Shown: positions 59,506-64,000 of the stretch, piece after piece | Numbering within the stretch: position 1 is the first letter of the stretch | Layout: each line of letters starts with the position of its first letter | From: Lachnospiraceae bacterium UBA3689 | GTDB lineage: Bacteria > Bacillota > Clostridia > Lachnospirales > Lachnospiraceae | Assembly: GCA_002371465.1 (NCBI GenBank) | Contig: DFIU01000007.1 | Coordinates: forward strand, 1 to 64,000 | Length of the DNA stretch: 64,000 nucleotides | Direction: 5' to 3' | Notes under the pieces: model-generated | The model's input: the letters and a program-made list of their open reading frames with translations, nothing else | What the model was told of the DNA's origin: nothing | The model's database searches: none | Program-made: the position numbers and the translations under genes

Positions 59506-60713
59506 GGTTTAGCAGTTTGCAGAAACAGTTCCATGTTCTTCAGAGCGGGAAAGATGAATATTATTACGACATCCTCGCGATGATCATCCTGCTGATCGGG
59601 TTCGGACTGGTCATGCTCTACAGCACCAGTTCCTATACCGCCGGAATCCAGCGGCACGACGATATGTACTATTTTCGGCGTCAGGGGCTCATCTGCCTGG
59701 GGATGCTGGCAGGGATCGTCATCTTTACCAAGATCTTCCCTGTGGACTACCACATTCTGGAGCGTCTGGCCTTTGGCATCAACATCGCGGCTCTTGTTCT
59801 GATGCTGCTGGTCCGTTTTACCGCCCTGGGACTTGAATTAAACGGGGCGCGCCGCTGGATCGACCTGGGCGGGATCACCTTTCAGCCCTCGGAGCTTTCC
59901 AAGATCGCGGTCCTGACCTATACGCCCGTCCTCATTAAAAAGATGGGCAGGCACTACAAGGGCGTCAAGGCGGCTGTAACCGCCATGGTGCCGGCGCTTG
60001 TACAGGCAGCGGCAACCTACCTTTTGACCCGGAACTTGAGTACAGCGATCATCATCTTTTTGATCGGCCTCGCCATCGTCTTTGTCGCCCATCCCAAGAC
60101 GTTGGGCTTTCTGATCTTTGTGGGGGGCGTCCTCGCCTTTGCTGCCATGGCCGTTTTGCAGGTGGCGGCAGCGGGCAACGGGTCGGGCGGCAGCTTCCGC
60201 TTTATGAGAATCAAGGTCTGGCTCAATCCGGAGCTGTATGCCTCAAGCGGCGGCTATCAGATCCTGCAGGGGCTCTACGCCCTTGGCAGCGGCGGTTTTC
60301 TGGGCAAGGGCCTGGGCAACAGCACTCAGAAACTGGGGGCCCTGCCGGAGGCGCAGAACGATATGATCTTCTCCATCATCTGCGAGGAACTGGGGATTTT
60401 GGGGGCGGTCATTGTTCTTATTTTATTCGGCGCCCTCCTGTACCGCCTCTTCTTCGTCGCGGAAAATGCGCCGGACCTCTACGGGTCGCTGATGGTGGTC
60501 GGAATCTTCGCCCACATCGCCTCCCAGGTTATTTTAAATATTGCCGTCGCCTTAAACCTGATCCCGACGACGGGCGTCACCCTGCCCTTTATCAGTTACG
60601 GCGGAACCTCCATCGTCTTTTTGATGATCGAAATGGCGATCGCCCTGTCGGTTGCCCGCCGCATCAGGCCCCATAAAAGAAAGCGGGATCTCTGGGGCGA
60701 GGTCGTAGGTTAA
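59502..60713 (+). CDS. SEDS-family peptidoglycan glycosyltransferase (FtsW/RodA/SpoVE)
   Basis: Polytopic membrane protein of 403 aa with about ten helices. Motifs: LELNGARRWIDLGGITFQPSELSK, SGGYQILQGLYALGSGG-GKGLGNSTQK, AQNDMIFSIICEELG and LPFISYGGTSIVF. SEDS proteins polymerise glycan strands with a class B PBP partner. Whether this is FtsW, RodA or SpoVE cannot be fixed; no PBP gene is adjacent. ATG 59502 overlaps the preceding stop by 4 nt. The basic tail (RRIRPHKRKRD) is cytoplasmic. Confidence 0.92.
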   Translation: MRFSSLQKQFHVLQSGKDEYYYDILAMIILLIGFGLVMLYSTSSYTAGIQRHDDMYYFRRQGLICLGMLAGIVIFTKIFPVDYHILERLAFGINIAALVLMLLVRFTALGLELNGARRWIDLGGITFQPSELSKIAVLTYTPVLIKKMGRHYKGVKAAVTAMVPALVQAAATYLLTRNLSTAIIIFLIGLAIVFVAHPKTLGFLIFVGGVLAFAAMAVLQVAAAGNGSGGSFRFMRIKVWLNPELYASSGGYQILQGLYALGSGGFLGKGLGNSTQKLGALPEAQNDMIFSIICEELGILGAVIVLILFGALLYRLFFVAENAPDLYGSLMVVGIFAHIASQVILNIAVALNLIPTTGVTLPFISYGGTSIVFLMIEMAIALSVARRIRPHKRKRDLWGEVVG

Positions 60714-60761
60714 AGTGCTTTACCGCTGAGAGGCGGATCATATAAGGAAAGGAGAATCATT

Positions 60762-60995
60762 ATGTTAGAGAAAATGAAGGCTTACATTGCCGATCAGCTC
60801 AATATCGACGAGAGCGAGATCACGCCGGAGACCGACTTTAAGGAAGATCTGGGGGCGGATTCGCTCGACCTCTATGAGCTGGTCATGAATCTGGAGGATG
60901 AGTACAGCATCGAGATCCCGGTTGAGGATCTCCAAGGCATGACCAAGGTGGGAGATGTCATCGCCTATCTGAAGGAGCATGGAATAGAAGAATAA
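60762..60995 (+). CDS. acpP: Acyl carrier protein
   Basis: 77-aa acidic carrier of fatty-acid synthesis. Ser34 in the DLGADSLDLYEL motif is the phosphopantetheine site. Helices II-IV look normal (IPVEDLQGMTKVGDVIAYL). ATG 60762 has AAAGGAG at 8 nt. A phosphopantetheinyl transferase gene lies 2.2 kb downstream. No fatty-acid synthase genes are nearby, so it may be a second or dedicated ACP. Confidence 0.92.
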   Translation: MLEKMKAYIADQLNIDESEITPETDFKEDLGADSLDLYELVMNLEDEYSIEIPVEDLQGMTKVGDVIAYLKEHGIEE

Positions 60996-61013
60996 AGAAA
61001 GGAGGAGAAGATC

Positions 61014-61739
61014 ATGAAACTCCGAAACCTGGAAAATGCAATTCGCGACAGCAGGCATATCGTCTGCCTTCTTGGTTTATCCGTTGCAACGGACTGCGGG
61101 TGTTTCGACTATCGGGACAGAGATTCCTCCTATGATGTAGAAGAGCGTTACGGCTATTCTCCGGAGGAGATCTTCTCCGCGGCCTTTCTCAATACCAGAA
61201 CCAAACAATTTTTTGACTATTACCGGGAAGAGATTCTCGGAAAACTCGGGGAACCCGGGCCGGACCTTCTGACCTTAAAGAAAATGGAGGACGACGGGAA
61301 GGTCCGGGCGGTCATCACCCGGTCCATCTATGGGCTGCCGCAGCGGGCGGGCATAAAACATGTTGTCGCCATGCACGGCTCTGTATATAATTATCACTGC
61401 GCGCACTGCGGAAGGACCTATACAATCGACCATATTTTAAAGACCAAAGGGATTCCGCTTTGTCAAAGCTGCGAAAATCCCATTCGGCCGGATATCGTGC
61501 TGGACGGCGAGATGATCCCCAACCATCTGATCACCGAGGCGGCGGGCGAGGTCGAACGCGCCGACACCCTCCTGGTGCTGGGCTGCACCATGAAGGCAAC
61601 CCTGACCCAGACCTGCATCAAATATTTTGAGGGCAGCCGGATTATTTTAATCAATGAAGAGGAGGACTATTCGGACAATGCCGCCGACCTGGTTTACCAC
61701 GGTAAGCCCAGGGACGTATTGCCGAAGATTTACAGATGA
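61014..61739 (+). CDS. Divergent Sir2-family protein
   Basis: A 241-aa sirtuin-like protein. The Rossmann part begins IVCLLGLSVATDCGCFDYRD, where the usual G-A-G-I-S becomes Gly21-Leu-Ser-Val-Ala25, though FDYR matches PDFR. TRSIYGLP (102-109) replaces TQNIDGLH, so the catalytic Asn and Asp are Ser104 and Tyr106. The catalytic His121 (MHGS) and the four zinc cysteines (CAHC, CQSC) are kept, as is RPDIVLDGEMIP. NAD use and deacylase activity are therefore uncertain. ATG 61014 has GGAGG at 9-10 nt. It is next to acpP and overlaps gltX by 4 nt. Confidence 0.85.
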   Translation: MKLRNLENAIRDSRHIVCLLGLSVATDCGCFDYRDRDSSYDVEERYGYSPEEIFSAAFLNTRTKQFFDYYREEILGKLGEPGPDLLTLKKMEDDGKVRAVITRSIYGLPQRAGIKHVVAMHGSVYNYHCAHCGRTYTIDHILKTKGIPLCQSCENPIRPDIVLDGEMIPNHLITEAAGEVERADTLLVLGCTMKATLTQTCIKYFEGSRIILINEEEDYSDNAADLVYHGKPRDVLPKIYR

Positions 61740-63205
61740 CTATGGTTAAGACTAGATTTGCACCCAGCCCGACGGGAAGAATGCACGTCGGCAACTTGAG
61801 GACAGCCCTTTATTCCTACCTGATCGCCAAGCACGAGGGCGGCAATTTCATGCTGCGGATCGAAGATACCGATCAGGAACGGTTCGTAGAGGGAGCCGTC
61901 GACATCATCAATGAGACCCTGAAGGACGCGGGGCTTTCCTACGACGAGGGACCGGACAAGGACGGCGGCGTCGGTCCCTACGTCCAGTCCGAACGCTGCC
62001 GGCAGGGCATTTACCGGAAATATGCCGAGCAGCTGATCGAGCAGGGGAATGCCTATTACTGCTTCTGCAGCAAGGAGCGGCTAAAGTCCCTGAAGACGAC
62101 GGTCAACGGCAAGGAAATCTTCATGTATGACAAGCACTGCCTGCACCTGTCCAAAGAGGAGATCGAAAAGAAGCTGGCTGCCGGGGAGCCCCATGTCATC
62201 CGCCTCAATGTGCCAAATGAGGGTACGACGACCTTCCACGATGAGATCTACGGGGATATCTCGGTCAACAACGAGGAACTCGATGATATGATCCTCATCA
62301 AGTCGGACGGCTATCCGACCTACAACTTTGCCAACGTCGTCGACGATCATCTGATGGGCATTACCCATGTCGTCAGGGGAAATGAGTACCTGAGCTCCAG
62401 CCCCAAGTACAACCGCCTCTATGAAGCGTTTGGCTGGCAGGTGCCGGTCTATGTTCACTGCCCTCTGATCACGGACGAGCAGCACCACAAGCTCTCCAAG
62501 AGGTCCGGTCATTCCTCCTTTGAGGATCTGGTGGACCAGGGTTTTCTGCCGGAAGCCATTGTCAACTATACGGCTCTTTTGGGCTGGTATCCGGAAGACA
62601 ACGAAGAGATCATGGATCTGGACCAGCTGACCCGCAAGTTTGACTACAGGCGAATCAGCAAGAGTCCGGCTGTCTTTGATATCGAGAAGCTGCGCTGGAT
62701 GAACGGCGAGTACATCAAGAAAATGGACCCCGACGCCTTCTTTGCAAAGGCTCTGCCCTATATCAAAGAGGCGGTTGGAGAGGACCGGGACTGGGATTAC
62801 AAAAAGCTTGCCGAGATGGCGCAGTCCAGAATTGAGGCTTTCCTGGATATCGTAGATTTGCTGGGCTTTTTCAAGGCAGTTCCGGACTATGAGGTCAGTC
62901 TCTACGTCCACAAGAAGATGAAGACGACAGAGGCCCTTTCCCTGGAGATCTTAAGGGCGGTTATCCCCAACTTAAAGGACCAGGAGGACTATTCCAACGA
63001 CGCCCTCTTTGAGGACCTGAAGACCTTTGCCAAGGACCACGGTTACAAGAACGGCCAGGTTATGTGGCCCATCCGGACAGCTGTCTCCGGCAAGGCGATG
63101 ACGCCGGGCGGGGCGACCCAGCTGATGGAAGTGCTGGGAAAAGAGGAGTCCCTTACGCGGCTGAAAGCGGCAGTCAGGAAACTGGAAGCTTATGCGCAGC
63201 AGTGA
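61736..63205 (+). CDS. gltX: Glutamyl-tRNA synthetase
   Basis: Class I synthetase, 489 aa. HIGH-like region: PSPTGRMHVGNLRTALYSYL; KMSKS-like: HHKLSKRSGH; GluRS hallmark IEDTDQERFVEGA. Whether it also charges tRNA-Gln (non-discriminating) cannot be judged here. ATG 61736 overlaps the sirtuin stop (ATGA) and its end overlaps the phosphopantetheinyl transferase by 14 nt. Confidence 0.96.
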   Translation: MTMVKTRFAPSPTGRMHVGNLRTALYSYLIAKHEGGNFMLRIEDTDQERFVEGAVDIINETLKDAGLSYDEGPDKDGGVGPYVQSERCRQGIYRKYAEQLIEQGNAYYCFCSKERLKSLKTTVNGKEIFMYDKHCLHLSKEEIEKKLAAGEPHVIRLNVPNEGTTTFHDEIYGDISVNNEELDDMILIKSDGYPTYNFANVVDDHLMGITHVVRGNEYLSSSPKYNRLYEAFGWQVPVYVHCPLITDEQHHKLSKRSGHSSFEDLVDQGFLPEAIVNYTALLGWYPEDNEEIMDLDQLTRKFDYRRISKSPAVFDIEKLRWMNGEYIKKMDPDAFFAKALPYIKEAVGEDRDWDYKKLAEMAQSRIEAFLDIVDLLGFFKAVPDYEVSLYVHKKMKTTEALSLEILRAVIPNLKDQEDYSNDALFEDLKTFAKDHGYKNGQVMWPIRTAVSGKAMTPGGATQLMEVLGKEESLTRLKAAVRKLEAYAQQ

Positions 63206-63812
63206 AGCCTTTGTGCTGTATCAAAGGCTGGGAAAGGGCCGGACGCCTGTCTTAGGGCAGGAAACCCCCAAGTTGATCGGGACGAAACCCAATGAAAGAT
63301 CAGCGGCGCTTTCCCACAGCCAGGTCAGCCAAAGGGGCTGGGATCTGGTGTCCTGCGGCTTACAGCGCTTTTACGGAAGGTCCTTTGATCCCTCCCAGGT
63401 GAGAACCGGTTCCCACGGCAAGCCTTATTTTGCCCAGGGGACGGACCTGCCCCATTTTAACATCAGCCACTCCGGCTCTTTCGTAGTCGCTATCCTGGCT
63501 CAGGTGCCGGTCGGCATCGACATCCAGGTCATGCGGGACCTGGATTATGGAAGCTTGGGCAGGCGCATCTTATCCGAGGCGGAATATCGGGACCTTCTCG
63601 CTTCCGACGACCCCAAAGAAACTTTTTTTAAGTACTGGGTTTTAAAAGAAAGTTATGTCAAATGGACCGGGGAGGGGATATCCCGTTCCTTAAGGGACCT
63701 GCCCATGGACGGCTGGTCCCGCTTTCTTGATTTTGACCAACATTGCGTTTGCGCGGTCCGGGCGGGACAGGCGCTGAACCTTAGAATAGAGGAAATAGAC
63801 TGTGATGAATGA
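63192..63812 (+). CDS. 4'-phosphopantetheinyl transferase (Sfp type)
   Basis: 206-aa transferase that activates carrier proteins with coenzyme A-derived phosphopantetheine. Core motifs: VGIDIQ (Mg-binding Asp), FFKYWVLKESYVKWTGEGI (W-x-x-KES-x-x-K) and NISHSG. Sfp-type rather than AcpS. The likely substrate is the ACP at 60762 (inference from proximity). ATG 63192 overlaps gltX by 14 nt, and the end overlaps prfC by 8 nt. Confidence 0.9.
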   Translation: MRSSEAFVLYQRLGKGRTPVLGQETPKLIGTKPNERSAALSHSQVSQRGWDLVSCGLQRFYGRSFDPSQVRTGSHGKPYFAQGTDLPHFNISHSGSFVVAILAQVPVGIDIQVMRDLDYGSLGRRILSEAEYRDLLASDDPKETFFKYWVLKESYVKWTGEGISRSLRDLPMDGWSRFLDFDQHCVCAVRAGQALNLRIEEIDCDE

Positions 63813-64000
63813 TATTGAGAAACGACGCACCTTTGCCATCATTTCCCACCCGGATGCCGGCAAGACGACACTGACCGAGAAATTCCTGCTCTACGGAGGC
63901 GCCATCAACCTGGCAGGTTCCGTCAAGGGTAAGGCGACTGCAAGACATGCGGTTTCCGACTGGATGGAAATTGAAAAGCAAAGAGGAATTTCCGTCACTT
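63805..64000 (+). CDS. prfC: Peptide chain release factor 3 (5' part, runs off the window)
   Basis: The first 65 codons of a GTPase. RRTFAIISHPDAGKTTLTEKFLL is the G1 region (shown here only in part: SHPDAGKTTLTEK), and KGKATARHAVSDWMEIEKQRGISVT is the switch-I block typical of RF3 rather than EF-G. ATG 63805 overlaps the phosphopantetheinyl transferase by 8 nt. Incomplete at the right end. Confidence 0.9.
   Translation, partial: MNDIEKRRTFAIISHPDAGKTTLTEKFLLYGGAINLAGSVKGKATARHAVSDWMEIEKQRGISVT

Noticed and set aside
1..64000. CRISPR array, insertion sequence, prophage or tRNA/rRNA genes
   Set aside because: No regularly spaced repeats, transposase or integrase motifs, or tRNA-like T-loop sequences were found on reading; the gene content is core.

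Overview
The window is a stretch of bacterial chromosome packed with core genes. It has a moderately high GC content, Shine-Dalgarno led genes, frequent TTG/GTG starts and short, often overlapping spacers. The gene set points to an anaerobic low-GC-type Gram-positive (Clostridia, most likely a Lachnospiraceae-like organism): oxygen-sensitive glycyl-radical enzymes (NrdD, PflB/PflA), hybrid cluster protein with a Crp/Fnr regulator, HemZ, a T-box controlled trp operon, fused SecDF, the rimP-nusA-ylxR-ylxQ-infB operon, and a PxTG-type sortase substrate. I cannot name the species. I see no tRNA or rRNA gene, IS element, prophage or CRISPR array.

Layout. 1-1155: cell-wall amidase and a small GNAT. 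1186-4347: divergent hcpR-like regulator and hcp, plus an unknown hcp-linked gene. 4399-7300: NrdR-controlled nrdD and an acyl-carrier-like protein without the attachment serine. 7328-12220: a sodium symporter, then pflB and pflA. 12389-19102: L,D-transpeptidase, HAD phosphatase, mutY, glycosyltransferase, lipid kinase, CNNM/CorC protein. 19103-24630: sortase-type surface protein, secDF, recJ. 24736-35183: apt, (p)ppGpp synthetase/hydrolase, MBL hydrolase, hemZ, HD-GYP protein, hisS, aspS and a second L,D-transpeptidase. 35340-40455: T-box(Trp) leader and trpD-trpCF-trpB-trpA, without trpE or trpG. 40452-44716: topoisomerase IV-like parE-parC with a LexA-type box in the promoter. 44770-56376: rimP-nusA-ylxR-ylxQ-infB-rbfA-nrnA-truB-ribF, then rpsO, pnp and dut. 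56463-64000: DUF1292 protein, a GH13 pseudo-debranching enzyme, DUF5662, a SEDS glycosyltransferase, acpP, a divergent sirtuin, gltX, a phosphopantetheinyl transferase and the start of prfC.

The most unusual items are three proteins of well-known families that have lost catalytic or attachment residues: the GH13 protein at 57015-58868 (nucleophile, acid/base and transition-state stabiliser all substituted), the sirtuin at 61014-61739 (GAG-S loop and the Asn/Asp of the NID motif substituted), and the acyl-carrier-like protein at 7012-7284 (Ser to Glu). Regulatory sequence is also rich: tandem TTCTTAA repeats shared by two cell-wall gene promoters, a perfect palindrome at the start of the hcp regulator, paired NrdR boxes, palindromes before pflB and the symporter, a LexA-type box in the parE promoter, and structured leaders before rimP and rpsO.
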